Shown one piece after another: positions 35,459 to 44,588 of a stretch of DNA of 64,000 nucleotides (the first letter of the stretch is position 1; each line of letters begins with the position of its first letter). The DNA is from Chloroflexota bacterium (GTDB taxonomy: Bacteria > Chloroflexota > Anaerolineae > Anaerolineales > Villigracilaceae), in assembly GCA_019873655.1 (NCBI GenBank), contig JAIOAU010000001.1, positions 251,323 to 315,322 on the forward strand, given 5' to 3'. The notes under the pieces were generated by a model that did no database searches, was not told the DNA's origin, and saw nothing but the letters and a program-made list of their open reading frames with translations. A program made the position numbers and the translations under genes.

Positions 35459-35875
35459 ATGCGCACCCTCGTATTTCCGGCTTCTTTCGAACAACTGGAC
35501 GCCATCCGCGAATTCGTCGGCCAGGCGGCGCGCGACGCCGAAATGTCCGAGACCGAAATCTGCGCCGTGCAGATGGCCGTGGATGAGGCCTGCTCGAACA
35601 TCATCGAACACGCCTATCACGGCCGGACGGGGGAAATCGAGGTCACCAGCGACTTTCGCGACGAGACGCTGACCATCATCCTGCGCGACCACGGCGACTC
35701 TTTCGACCCCGACAGCGTCCCCCAACCCGACCTGACCTCGAATCTCGAAGACCGGCAGGTCGGCGGCCTGGGCGTTTACTTGATGCGCCATCTGATGGAC
35801 GAGGTCAGGTACGAGCAGCGCGCCGGCGCCGGCAACGTCCTCTTCCTCGTCAAGCGGCGCAGGAGGCAGACATGA
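35459..35875 (+). CDS. RsbW-like HATPase anti-sigma factor/serine kinase
   Basis: A 138-residue GHKL ATPase of the HATPase_c_2 type. Features: N box AVDEACSNIIEHAYHG, G1-like LRDHGDSFDP, and GGLGVYLMRHLMDEV. It should phosphorylate the STAS protein and bind a sigma factor or other target in turn. The ATG at 35459 follows the inter-gene hairpin and lacks a strong ribosome site. Its stop overlaps the next start (ATGA). Confidence 0.9.
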   Translation: MRTLVFPASFEQLDAIREFVGQAARDAEMSETEICAVQMAVDEACSNIIEHAYHGRTGEIEVTSDFRDETLTIILRDHGDSFDPDSVPQPDLTSNLEDRQVGGLGVYLMRHLMDEVRYEQRAGAGNVLFLVKRRRRQT

Positions 35876-38800
35876 GAGACTGTTCTGCTTCCTCCTCGCC
35901 GTTGCAGCAACTGGTCGCGTTGGGCGAGCGGCTTTTGCAGGCGCACGACCTGGCCTCGCGGCGCGCCTCTCTCCTCGAGGCGGCCGAGTCCCTTTTGGAC
36001 GGGCAGGCGGACTTGTGGCTGGATGAGCGTCTGGCTCACCTGCCGGGCGTCCCTCCCTTGCCTTCTTCTCCCCTGCCGTTGTCCTCGCCGGTGATGGCGC
36101 AGGCTGTCGAGACCGGCCAGCGGTGCATTGTCCGCTCCGAAGAAGAACAAATCGTCGCGGTCCCTCTGCGGTATCAAACGCTGCTGTTGGGCGTGTTGCA
36201 AGTGCGCCGGCCGGGCAAGCGGCCCTGGCGCAAGAACGAACTGGACCTCCTGGACGCCCTGGCGGCGCACGCCTCTCTGGCCTTTTACGCCAGTCACCGC
36301 GTGGCGGTCGAACAGTGGCGTCTCGAGCAGTTGAGCCTGGTGCGGCAGGTCAGCGCCCAGGTGGCCAACGTCCTCGACCTGGACGAACTGGCCCGGCGAG
36401 TCACCGACCTGATTCTGCACACTTTCCGCTACTACTTTGTGGCGATTTTCACCCTTGAGCCTGGCCAGTCGGTCTTGCATTTCCGTTCCAGCGCCGGCCC
36501 CCTGAGACGGCGCAGACGACGGCCGACGCCTCTGGAGCCGATTGCATTGGGCCAGGGCCTGATCGGGACGGCCGCCCAGAGCGGCGAAGAAATCGTCGTC
36601 AACGATGTGCGCGGCGAACCGCGCTTCCGCTTCATCACCAGCCTGCCGGAGACGCAGTCGGAAGTCGTCCTGCCGCTCAAAATTGGAGATCAAATCCTGG
36701 GCGTGTTGGACATCCAGAGCGATCAGCGCGATGCTTTTCATCCGAACGATTTGCTCGTCCTGCGCGCGCTGGCCGACAACATCGCCATCGCGGTCAACCA
36801 TGCCCGCCTGTACAGCGACCTGCAAAAGCGCGTCGAGCAACTGGCGGTGGTGGCCGAGGTCGGCGATGACATCACCTCCATTCTCGACCTGGACGAGTTG
36901 CTGCAGCGGGTGGCGACGCTCATCTACGAACGCCTGGGCTACCCCTACGTTCATCTCTATACCGTTCACCCCAACCGGCGGCAGATCATCTTCGAGGCCG
37001 GCAGCGGGGCGCGCAGCCAGGCGCTCAAGGGATATGTCCTCAGCCTCGACCATGGTGAAGGCCTCATCCCCTGGGTGGCGCGCAACGCCCAGGCGGTGCT
37101 GGCCAATGACGTCTCGCAGGAACCGCGCTATCGTCCCTCTCCCTTCCCTCCCGAAGACACGCGCGCCGAACTGACCATCCCCCTGGTCTATGACAACCAG
37201 GTGATCGGCATCCTCGACTTGCAGAGCAACCAGACCAACGCTTTTAGCGAATCGGACCTGTATCTGTTCGAGGCCCTGGCCAGCACTATCGCCGCCGCCA
37301 TCCACAACGCCGACCTGTATCGCACCGAACGCTGGCGGCGTCAGGTGGCTGACAGCCTGCGCGAGGTGGCCGGCCTCGTCTCGGCCGACGCCAGCGTGGA
37401 CGATGTGCTCGACGCCATCCTGCGCGAGTTAGAGCGCAACCTACCGTGCGATGTCGCCGCCGTCTGGCTGCTGGAGGGCGATTCGCTCTATCTGGCTCAC
37501 ATTCACGGCGCGGACCCGCTCGAGGTCCAGGCGGTGGCCCAGCGCTGGCCGGAGGCGTACGACTATCTGGTCAGCGCCATGCAGGCCGAGACGCCCGTCA
37601 TCCGCCAGCCGACCGATCCGTTCGGGCCGACGGGCACGGCCATGGGCTACGCCGCCGACTATTCTTCCATCGCCGCCTCGCTGCGGGTGGGTGACCGTCT
37701 GCTGGGCGTGCTTACCCTCTCCCACCACACGGCCGGGCGTTACGGCCACGAGGCCCAGGCCATTACGGCCACCTTTGCCAGTTACGCCGCCGTCGCCATC
37801 GAGAACGCCCGTCTCTATGACGCCGCCCAGGAACAGGCCTACGCCTCCGCCGCCCTCTTGCAGGTGGCGCAGACGGCGGTCAACGCCAATACGCTGGACG
37901 AAGCCATCGAGGCCATTGTGCGCATCCTGCCGATTCTGGTCGGCGTGCGCGGCTGCGCCGTTTATCTGTTTACGCCGGAGGGGTATCAAACCTGTCACGC
38001 CTACGGAATCTCGCCCGACTTGCGTTTCGTCGTCCTGGAGAAAGAATTCGGTCTGGGGCGCTTCCCGCTTTTGGATGCGGCGCGGACGGCGGCGCATATG
38101 GTGGTGGGGCTGGTCGAAGATCACCCGGAGCCCGACTGCCCCGGCCCCGAACTGGCGCTGACCGAAGAGGAGATTCTCTACGCCATGCAGGCGGGGGACC
38201 GTCTGCTGATCGCCATCCCCTTGAGCCTGCGCGCCGAGGTCTATGGGGCGTTGCTGGTCGAAGAAGCCGCCGGTAGCAGGCGTTTCCGCAACAAGCGCGT
38301 GGAGATCGTCCAGGGCGTGGCCCAACAGGTGGCCCTGGCCATCCAAAATGAACACTTTCAGCGAGAGATGGTCCTGCGCGAGCGGCTGGAACAAGAAGTC
38401 CAGGTGGCGCGCCAGATTCAAGAGACCTTCCTGCCCGACCATCTCCCCGAGATTCCGGGCTGGGACCTGGCGGCCAGTTGGCGCACCGCCCGCGAGGTCG
38501 GCGGCGATTTCTACGACGTCTTCGAACTGCCCGGCGGACGGCTGGGGCTGTTCATCGCCGACGTGTCCGACAAAGGGGTGCCGGCGGCCCTCTTCATGGC
38601 CCTGACGCGCACCCTCGTCCGGGCGGTGGTCTACGACATCTCCTCGCCGGCCGAGGCCCTGCGGCGGGTGAACGCCCTCATTTTGCCGGACAACGAACAG
38701 GAGATGTTCGTCACCGCGGTCTACGCGGTGATAGACTTGCAAAGCGGCCGCCTGACCTACGCCAACGCCGGTCACAACCCGCCGCTGCTGCGGCGCGCCC

Positions 38801-39132
38801 AGACGGCTGCCCTCGTCAGTTTGGAGCGGACCGGCGCGGCGTTGGGCATCTTGCCCGACTTGCCGATGGAAGACAGAGGGATCGAGATGCAGCCCGGCGA
38901 CTGTTTGCTGTTGTACACCGATGGGCTTTCGGAGGCCTTTTCGCCGAGTGGGGAGCCATTCGGCGTGGACCGCCTGCAGGCGCACTTCCAGGCCCATCCG
39001 TGCGATTCGCCGCGCAGTTTGCTGCAATCGCTCGAAGAGGCAGCGGAGGCCTTTATGGGGTCGCCGACGCCTGCGGACGACATGACTCTCTTGGCGCTCA
39101 AACGGCTGAACCTGCCGCCGGAGCCGGGATAA
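35872..39132 (+). CDS. multi-GAF sensor with C-terminal SpoIIE-type PP2C phosphatase
   Basis: A 1086-residue cytosolic protein. About five GAF domains in series (~30-150, weak; ~165-310; ~335-490; ~505-650; ~665-815), a short coiled coil (~820-850), then a SpoIIE phosphatase domain (~865-1080). The phosphatase has its metal and substrate residues: REVGGDFYDVFELPGG, FIADVSDKGVPAALFMA, YANAGHNPPLL, LLLYTDGLSEAF and PADDMTLLAL. It would dephosphorylate the STAS protein in response to small molecules or redox state sensed by the GAF domains. No membrane segments. AGGAGG lies six bases before the ATG. Confidence 0.92.
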   Translation: MRDCSASSSPLQQLVALGERLLQAHDLASRRASLLEAAESLLDGQADLWLDERLAHLPGVPPLPSSPLPLSSPVMAQAVETGQRCIVRSEEEQIVAVPLRYQTLLLGVLQVRRPGKRPWRKNELDLLDALAAHASLAFYASHRVAVEQWRLEQLSLVRQVSAQVANVLDLDELARRVTDLILHTFRYYFVAIFTLEPGQSVLHFRSSAGPLRRRRRRPTPLEPIALGQGLIGTAAQSGEEIVVNDVRGEPRFRFITSLPETQSEVVLPLKIGDQILGVLDIQSDQRDAFHPNDLLVLRALADNIAIAVNHARLYSDLQKRVEQLAVVAEVGDDITSILDLDELLQRVATLIYERLGYPYVHLYTVHPNRRQIIFEAGSGARSQALKGYVLSLDHGEGLIPWVARNAQAVLANDVSQEPRYRPSPFPPEDTRAELTIPLVYDNQVIGILDLQSNQTNAFSESDLYLFEALASTIAAAIHNADLYRTERWRRQVADSLREVAGLVSADASVDDVLDAILRELERNLPCDVAAVWLLEGDSLYLAHIHGADPLEVQAVAQRWPEAYDYLVSAMQAETPVIRQPTDPFGPTGTAMGYAADYSSIAASLRVGDRLLGVLTLSHHTAGRYGHEAQAITATFASYAAVAIENARLYDAAQEQAYASAALLQVAQTAVNANTLDEAIEAIVRILPILVGVRGCAVYLFTPEGYQTCHAYGISPDLRFVVLEKEFGLGRFPLLDAARTAAHMVVGLVEDHPEPDCPGPELALTEEEILYAMQAGDRLLIAIPLSLRAEVYGALLVEEAAGSRRFRNKRVEIVQGVAQQVALAIQNEHFQREMVLRERLEQEVQVARQIQETFLPDHLPEIPGWDLAASWRTAREVGGDFYDVFELPGGRLGLFIADVSDKGVPAALFMALTRTLVRAVVYDISSPAEALRRVNALILPDNEQEMFVTAVYAVIDLQSGRLTYANAGHNPPLLRRAQTAALVSLERTGAALGILPDLPMEDRGIEMQPGDCLLLYTDGLSEAFSPSGEPFGVDRLQAHFQAHPCDSPRSLLQSLEEAAEAFMGSPTPADDMTLLALKRLNLPPEPG

Positions 39133-39180
39133 CCTCTGCCGGTTTTGCGTCCCGTTTCACAAATCCGTCCACAGCCCTCA

Positions 39181-39189
39181 TGGTATAAT
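39181..39189 (+). promoter_or_regulatory. extended -10 promoter of the mre-min-rod operon
   Basis: TGGTATAAT (39181-39189) with no recognisable -35 at normal spacing. Predicted start near 39196; the leader of ~32 bases includes GAGGAG at 39212-39217. Confidence 0.65.
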
Positions 39190-39227
39190 TATTTTCGTCA
39201 CATTCTTTGTCGAGGAGCACCGTCGCG

Positions 39228-40295
39228 TTGGCATTCAATCCTTTCAACTGGCTTCTAGGTCTGCTGTCCCTGGATATCGGGATTGACCTGGGAACGGCCA
39301 ACACACTCGTCCACGTGCGCGGACGAGGTATTGTCATTAATGAACCTTCGTGGGTAGCGATCGACAAACGAACGCGCGACCCGTTGAAGGTAGGGTTGGA
39401 GGCCAAAGAAATGGTGGGGCGGACGTCGGGTTCGATCGTGGTCATCCGCCCGCTGCGCGATGGGGTCATTTCGGAATTCGAAATTACCGAATACATGCTC
39501 GAATATTTTATCGGTAAAGTTCATGAGCAAGCCGTCGCGCCCATTCCGCGCCCGCGGGTGGTGATTGGCATCCCCAGCGGCGTGACGGAGGTCGAAAAGC
39601 GCGCCGTCTATGACGCCGCCATTTCGGCGGGCGCCCGCCAGGCGCACCTGGTAGAGGAGCCGATTGCCGCCGCGCTGGGGGCCGGGCTGCCGATCAACGA
39701 GACGCGCGGCAGCATGATCGTGGATATCGGCGGCGGCACGACCGAGGTGGCGGTCATGTCGATGGGCGGCGTGGTCGTCTCCCGCTCGTTGCGCGTGGCT
39801 GGCGACGAAATGGATCAGGAAATCGTCAAGTACGTACGCGACAAATACAATGTGCTCATCGGCGAGCGCGTCGCCGAGCAGGTCAAGTGGAGCATCGGTT
39901 CGGCCTTCCCCTTGCCGGTCGAGAAGACGATCGAGGTGCGCGGCCGCAGTCTGATCAACGGCCTGCCCGAATCGGTCGAGATTTCCTCGGTGGAGGTGCG
40001 CGAAGCCCTCTCCGGCTCGGTGCAGGTCATCGTGGACACCATCAAAGACGCCCTCGATGAAGTTCCTCCAGAAATCGTGGCCGACCTGATGGACATCGGC
40101 ATTTGTCTGGCCGGCGGCGGCGCCCTTTTGCAGGGCCTGGCCGATCGGCTGAGCGATGAACTCAATTTGCGCGTTTGGGTGGCAGAAGATCCATTGACGT
40201 GCGTGGTGCGCGGAACGGGCATGATCCTGGAAGATTTTGAAAATCTGAAAGGGTATTTGGTCGGTCTGGAACGCGGCAGCACGCGGCACAATTAG
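39228..40295 (+). CDS. mreB: rod-shape actin homologue MreB
   Basis: A 355-residue bacterial actin that organises lateral wall synthesis under the membrane. Features: LDIGIDLGTANTLVHV (phosphate 1), VVIGIPSGVTEVEKRAV, IAAALGAGLPI, MIVDIGGGTTEVAVMS (phosphate 2) and ICLAGGGALLQGL (adenosine). The TTG at 39228 is chosen: it follows GAGGAG by ten bases and gives the usual N-terminus MAFNPFNWLLG with an amphipathic stretch. First gene of an eight-gene shape and division cluster. Confidence 0.96.
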   Translation: MAFNPFNWLLGLLSLDIGIDLGTANTLVHVRGRGIVINEPSWVAIDKRTRDPLKVGLEAKEMVGRTSGSIVVIRPLRDGVISEFEITEYMLEYFIGKVHEQAVAPIPRPRVVIGIPSGVTEVEKRAVYDAAISAGARQAHLVEEPIAAALGAGLPINETRGSMIVDIGGGTTEVAVMSMGGVVVSRSLRVAGDEMDQEIVKYVRDKYNVLIGERVAEQVKWSIGSAFPLPVEKTIEVRGRSLINGLPESVEISSVEVREALSGSVQVIVDTIKDALDEVPPEIVADLMDIGICLAGGGALLQGLADRLSDELNLRVWVAEDPLTCVVRGTGMILEDFENLKGYLVGLERGSTRHN

Positions 40296-40333
40296 AGGCG
40301 CGGCCCTGAGCCGGCGCGTCTCTCTGTCCTCCC

Positions 40334-41173
40334 ATGAAAAGATTAACCCCCCGTTCTCTGCAAACGTTCATTATTGTTCTCATCGCAATCGGCCTGGTGC
40401 TGATGGCGCTGGGTGGTTATTTCAATGCGGCCGCCCGCCAGGTCGGGCGGGCCGTGGTCGGCGCTCAGGCCTGGCTTTCGCAGCGTTATCTGGCGCTCGT
40501 AGATTTTCTGACCGTGCCGCGCGATCTGGTTTCCCTGCGCCGCGAAAACGCCGAACTGCGGGCAGAAGTCGCCCGTCTGCAGGGACAGATCGTCCAACTC
40601 CAGCAGCAAGTGACCGAGACGGAAATCCTGGCGGCGCTGGTCAATTTCGCCCGCACCAACCCGGAGAGCGATTACCAGATGGCCAACGTCATCGGGCGCG
40701 ACCCCAGCCCGTTCCTGCATTACATCATCATTGACGTCGGCTCGAGCAAAGGCATTCGCCCCGGCATGCCGGTCGTCACCGAGCAGGGCCTGGTCGGGCG
40801 GGTCGAAGCGGTCGCGCCGGAGGCGGCCCGCGTCCGGCTGATTACCGACCCGGCCTCGCAGGTCAACGTCCGCCTGCAGGGGGCGGAGACCGAGGCCCTG
40901 TTGATTGGCTCGATCACCGGCGAACTCTCCCTGGAGATGATTCCGCAGGACGTCAATGTGCAGAGCGGCGACCTCGTCCTGACCTCAGGCCTGGGCGGCG
41001 GCTACCCGCCCAATTTGCTGGTCGGGCAGGTGCTTACCGTCCGCAAATTCGACTACGAATTGTTCCAGCAGGCCGTCATCCAGCCGACGGTGGATTTCAG
41101 CCGCCTGTATTACGTGTTGGTGATTACGAACTTCCGGCCGGTGGACATTTCTCCGCTCGTGCCGACCCCTTGA
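40334..41173 (+). CDS. mreC: rod-shape protein MreC
   Basis: A 279-residue bitopic protein: one membrane helix (~12-30), a coiled coil rich in Leu/Gln/Arg (~65-100) and the beta-barrel MreC domain (VIGRDPSPFLHYIIIDVGSSKGIRPG split over strands, LTSGLGGGYPPNLLVGQV). It links MreB to the periplasmic/outer face elongation machinery. The stop TGA overlaps the mreD ATG by one base. Confidence 0.95.
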   Translation: MKRLTPRSLQTFIIVLIAIGLVLMALGGYFNAAARQVGRAVVGAQAWLSQRYLALVDFLTVPRDLVSLRRENAELRAEVARLQGQIVQLQQQVTETEILAALVNFARTNPESDYQMANVIGRDPSPFLHYIIIDVGSSKGIRPGMPVVTEQGLVGRVEAVAPEAARVRLITDPASQVNVRLQGAETEALLIGSITGELSLEMIPQDVNVQSGDLVLTSGLGGGYPPNLLVGQVLTVRKFDYELFQQAVIQPTVDFSRLYYVLVITNFRPVDISPLVPTP

Positions 41174-41682
41174 TGCCTATGTGGGAAATTCTGCTCTCCC
41201 TCCCCGTCCTGGGATTGGCTCTGATGCTGCAATTGGCGGTTTTCAGCCGCTTCAACCTGCTGTTTGGCAGCGCCGATCTGCCTTTGCTGATTCTGATTGC
41301 CTGGGGGCTGCAGGAACGCGTCCGCTGGGCATGGGTTTGGGGGCTGCTGGCCGGTTTGCTGGTTGGCTATGTTTCTGGCCTGCCCTGGTACGTGCCTTTG
41401 ATCGGTTATCTGGGGACGGTGGGGCTGGCTCAGTCGTTGCGCAGACGAATCTGGCAGGCGCCTTTCCTGGCGATGTTCCTCGTCACCTTGACCGGGACGT
41501 TGTTTGTGCATGCGCTCTCCTTTGTGTCTCTTCGCCTGGCGGGCAGCCCTTTGCCGTTGAGCGATTCCTTCGATTTGGTGACTCTGCCGAGCGTTTTCCT
41601 GAACCTGGCCGTGGGCATTGTGATTTACCCGCTCATTCGTGATCTGGCGGCCTGGCTTTATCCGTTGGAGGCAGAGACATGA
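41173..41682 (+). CDS. mreD: rod-shape protein MreD
   Basis: A 169-residue protein with about five membrane helices, poorly conserved in sequence but recognised by position between mreC and mrdA and by topology. Starts at the ATG overlapping the mreC stop (TGATG) and ends in an ATGA overlap with mrdA, so the three genes are translationally coupled. Confidence 0.9.
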   Translation: MPMWEILLSLPVLGLALMLQLAVFSRFNLLFGSADLPLLILIAWGLQERVRWAWVWGLLAGLLVGYVSGLPWYVPLIGYLGTVGLAQSLRRRIWQAPFLAMFLVTLTGTLFVHALSFVSLRLAGSPLPLSDSFDLVTLPSVFLNLAVGIVIYPLIRDLAAWLYPLEAET

Positions 41683-43853
41683 GAACGACCGCATCCTTCT
41701 CTCCGTTGGGTTTTTGGCGCTTCCTGGGCGTTTATCTCCTGATGGCCGCCGTGCTGCTGATTTTCGCCTCGCGCCTGATTCGCCTTCAATTTGTCGAAGC
41801 CCAGGATTGGATTCTGCAGGCCGAGGACAATCGCACTCAGGAAATCAGCGTCCCGCCGCAGCGCGGCATCATCTATGACCGCAGAGGCTACATTTTGGCG
41901 CGCAACATCGCCTCGTATAACATCGTCATCACCCCGGCTTATTTGCCCGACGATCCCGCCGACGTGGAGCGCATCTACCGCGAACTCTCGGCGCTGACCG
42001 GCATGCCGACCGGCTTCCCGCTCACCGAAGAGAGCATCGAACAGGCCAAGTTGCTGCGCGCCTGTACGCCCGGCCCCGGCATTGCCCAGTGGGTGGCGCT
42101 GGGCGAATCGAATGCGCCCTACGACCCGGTCCAAATCCAGTGCAACGTCAGTCAGGAAATCGCGATGATCGTGCGCGAGCGTTCGGCCGAATGGCCGGGG
42201 GTTGGCATCCAGATCGAACCGGTGCGCGATTATCCGACCGGTTACCTGACCGCCAACATCATCGGCTTCCTGGGGCCGATTCCGGCCAGCGTGGCCGAGG
42301 AGTACCGCGCCCAGGGCTTCAACCCCGACCGTGACAAGGTCGGCTACGCCGGGGTCGAGTTGGCGATGGACGAGGAACTGATCGGCGTGCCCGGTCGGCG
42401 GGTGGTCGAAGTAGACGTGGCCGGTCAGGAATTGCGCAACCTCCAGCCTCCCATCCCGCCTACGCCGGGCAACAACGTCGTCCTGACCATCGACACCCGT
42501 CTGCAGGCGGCCGCCCAGGCCGCTCTCGAAACCGAAATCCGGTCGTGGAACAATTATTACGGATACATCCGCATTTCGAGTGGCGTCGTGATTGCCATGA
42601 ATCCCCAGACCGGCGAAATCCTGGCCATGGCGCAGTACCCCACTTACGAGAACAACCGCCTGGCGCGCATCATCCCCGAATACTACTATCGCCAGTTGGA
42701 GCAGGACCCGCGTCACCCCTTGATCAACTCGGCCATCTCGGCGGAGTTTCCACCCGGCTCGACGTTCAAACTGTCCACGGCGACCGGCGCGCTGAACGAG
42801 GGCGTGGTCACACTGACCCAGATCATCGACGCCCCCGGCGAATTGCTGCTCACCGAACGCTTCTCGCCCACCGACCCCGGCAATGTGCGCCCCTTCCGCG
42901 ATTGGATCTATGACCAGAATCCGGCTGGCTTCGGTCAAATCGACTTCCTGCACTGCATTGCCTATTCGAGCAATGTCTGTTTCTACAAACTGGGCGGCGG
43001 TTATCCGGGCGAGATCGAAAACGGCCTGGAAATCTGGCGCTTGCAGCAATACGCCCGCAGCCTGGGCTATGACCAACGTTCGGGCATCGAATTGCCCGGC
43101 GAGGCGTCTGGCCTCATCCCGGATCCGACCTGGAAGCGCATCAACCGCGGCGAGAACTGGTCCACGGGCGACACTTACATCGCCTCGGTGGGGCAGGGCT
43201 ATGTCCTGGCGACCCCCTTGCAGGTGCTGATGTCGGGCGCGACCATCGCCAACGACGGCGCCCTGATGCAGCCGACCATCATCCGCGAAATCCGCGATGG
43301 GCAGGGCAACGTCCTGACGCGCTACTGGAATCCGATTGCCCATACGGTCACCGCGCTGCCGCTGGAGCCTGGCAGTTATCAGATTTCGCCTTTCGTGCCG
43401 AACGTGCGCTGGGACATCACCCGAGATCCGGTCATCGAGGATTTCCGCTGCGAAGGCGGTTACTGCACCAGCACGGGTCTGTTCAAGACGGTCGAGCCAT
43501 GGGTGGTCGAGAGCGTCCAGCGCGGCATGCGCATGGCGGTCACCGAGCCGCTCGGCACGCTCAACCGATCCTATTCTTTCAGCAATTACCCGATTGCGGT
43601 TGCGGGCAAGACCGGCACAGCCGAGTACTGCGATGACGTGGCTTTGGCGCAGAATCGCTGCTCCTTTGGAAACTGGCCGACCCATTCCTGGACTCTGGCC
43701 TACGCCCCCTACGACAATCCGGAGATCATCATCATCGCCTTCATGTACAACGGCGGCGAGGGCGGCGTGGTGGCCGCGCCGGTCGTCCGCATGGTCATGG
43801 ACGCCTATTTCGAAATCAAGTCCATTGACATCGCCGAGGGCGCGGCCCCCTGA
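41679..43853 (+). CDS. mrdA: penicillin-binding protein 2 (elongation transpeptidase)
   Basis: A 724-residue class B PBP that cross-links peptidoglycan during elongation with RodA. One membrane helix (~14-36), a dimerisation/pedestal region starting VPPQRGIIYDRRGYILA, then the transpeptidase with SxxK (PPGSTFKLS), SxN (YSSN) and KTG (AGKTGTAEY). A Cys-containing insert lies between SxN and KTG (CEGGYCTST), as in some PBP2 enzymes. Length is slightly above average. Confidence 0.96.
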   Translation: MRTTASFSPLGFWRFLGVYLLMAAVLLIFASRLIRLQFVEAQDWILQAEDNRTQEISVPPQRGIIYDRRGYILARNIASYNIVITPAYLPDDPADVERIYRELSALTGMPTGFPLTEESIEQAKLLRACTPGPGIAQWVALGESNAPYDPVQIQCNVSQEIAMIVRERSAEWPGVGIQIEPVRDYPTGYLTANIIGFLGPIPASVAEEYRAQGFNPDRDKVGYAGVELAMDEELIGVPGRRVVEVDVAGQELRNLQPPIPPTPGNNVVLTIDTRLQAAAQAALETEIRSWNNYYGYIRISSGVVIAMNPQTGEILAMAQYPTYENNRLARIIPEYYYRQLEQDPRHPLINSAISAEFPPGSTFKLSTATGALNEGVVTLTQIIDAPGELLLTERFSPTDPGNVRPFRDWIYDQNPAGFGQIDFLHCIAYSSNVCFYKLGGGYPGEIENGLEIWRLQQYARSLGYDQRSGIELPGEASGLIPDPTWKRINRGENWSTGDTYIASVGQGYVLATPLQVLMSGATIANDGALMQPTIIREIRDGQGNVLTRYWNPIAHTVTALPLEPGSYQISPFVPNVRWDITRDPVIEDFRCEGGYCTSTGLFKTVEPWVVESVQRGMRMAVTEPLGTLNRSYSFSNYPIAVAGKTGTAEYCDDVALAQNRCSFGNWPTHSWTLAYAPYDNPEIIIIAFMYNGGEGGVVAAPVVRMVMDAYFEIKSIDIAEGAAP

Positions 43854-43880
43854 CCGGCGGCGAATCTCCCCTCTACTTCA

Positions 43881-43889
43881 TGCTATAAT
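43881..43889 (+). promoter_or_regulatory. extended -10 promoter of minC, probably leaderless
   Basis: TGCTATAAT (43881-43889) ends nine bases before the minC ATG (43899), and the gap to mrdA is 45 bases. minCDE-rodA-gltX may thus be transcribed separately as well as from mreB. Confidence 0.6.
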
Positions 43890-43898
43890 CACGGGAAA

Positions 43899-44567
43899 AT
43901 GAGCGCGACCTCTGCCCCGATTCAGATCAAAGGTTTGCGGGATGGGTTGCTCGTGACCCTTGGGGATGGGTCCTGGGCTGAGTTGCAGGATTTGTTGCTT
44001 CGGCGCATTGACGAGCAGCCGACGTTTTTTCAGGGGGCGCGCCTGGTGCTGGACGTGGGCGCGCACGCCTTGCGCGTAGCCGAGTTGTCCTCCCTGCGCG
44101 ACCTCCTGTCGGAGCGCGGCCTCGGCCTGTGGGCGGTCTTGAGCGAGTCGCCGCTCACCGAGCAGACGGCGCAAAACCTGGGCCTGGCCACCCGCCTTTC
44201 GAAGCCGCATCCCGAAGAGCCGCGCCCGCTCGAATTGCCGCCCGAAAATATGGCGTTGTGGGTCAAGCAGACGGTCCGCTCGGGCATGCGCATCGAATTC
44301 CCCGGCCCGGTGGTCGTCTTCGGCGACGTAAACCCCGGCGGGGAGGTGATCGCCGGCGGGTCAGTCATCGTCTGGGGCAGACTGCGCGGCGTCGTCCACG
44401 CCGGGGCGGCCGGCGACGAGCAGGCGGTCGTCTGCGCCCTGGAACTGGCTCCCACCCAGTTGCGCATTGCGGGCGAGATCGCCGTTTCGCCCAAAAAGAA
44501 GGGCGAGGTCGGCCCGGAAGTGGCCCGCCTCAAGGACGGTCGTCTGGTGGCCGAACCCTGGCAGTGA
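43899..44567 (+). CDS. minC: septum-site inhibitor MinC
   Basis: A 222-residue inhibitor of FtsZ polymerisation. N-terminal domain ~1-105; C-terminal beta-helix ~115-205 with GDVNPGGEVIAGGSVIVWGRLRGVVHAGAAG split over strands, the part that binds MinD. ATG at 43899. No strong Shine-Dalgarno. Confidence 0.94.
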   Translation: MSATSAPIQIKGLRDGLLVTLGDGSWAELQDLLLRRIDEQPTFFQGARLVLDVGAHALRVAELSSLRDLLSERGLGLWAVLSESPLTEQTAQNLGLATRLSKPHPEEPRPLELPPENMALWVKQTVRSGMRIEFPGPVVVFGDVNPGGEVIAGGSVIVWGRLRGVVHAGAAGDEQAVVCALELAPTQLRIAGEIAVSPKKKGEVGPEVARLKDGRLVAEPWQ

Positions 44568-44588
44568 ATGGATAGCGAGGATGGTTGC

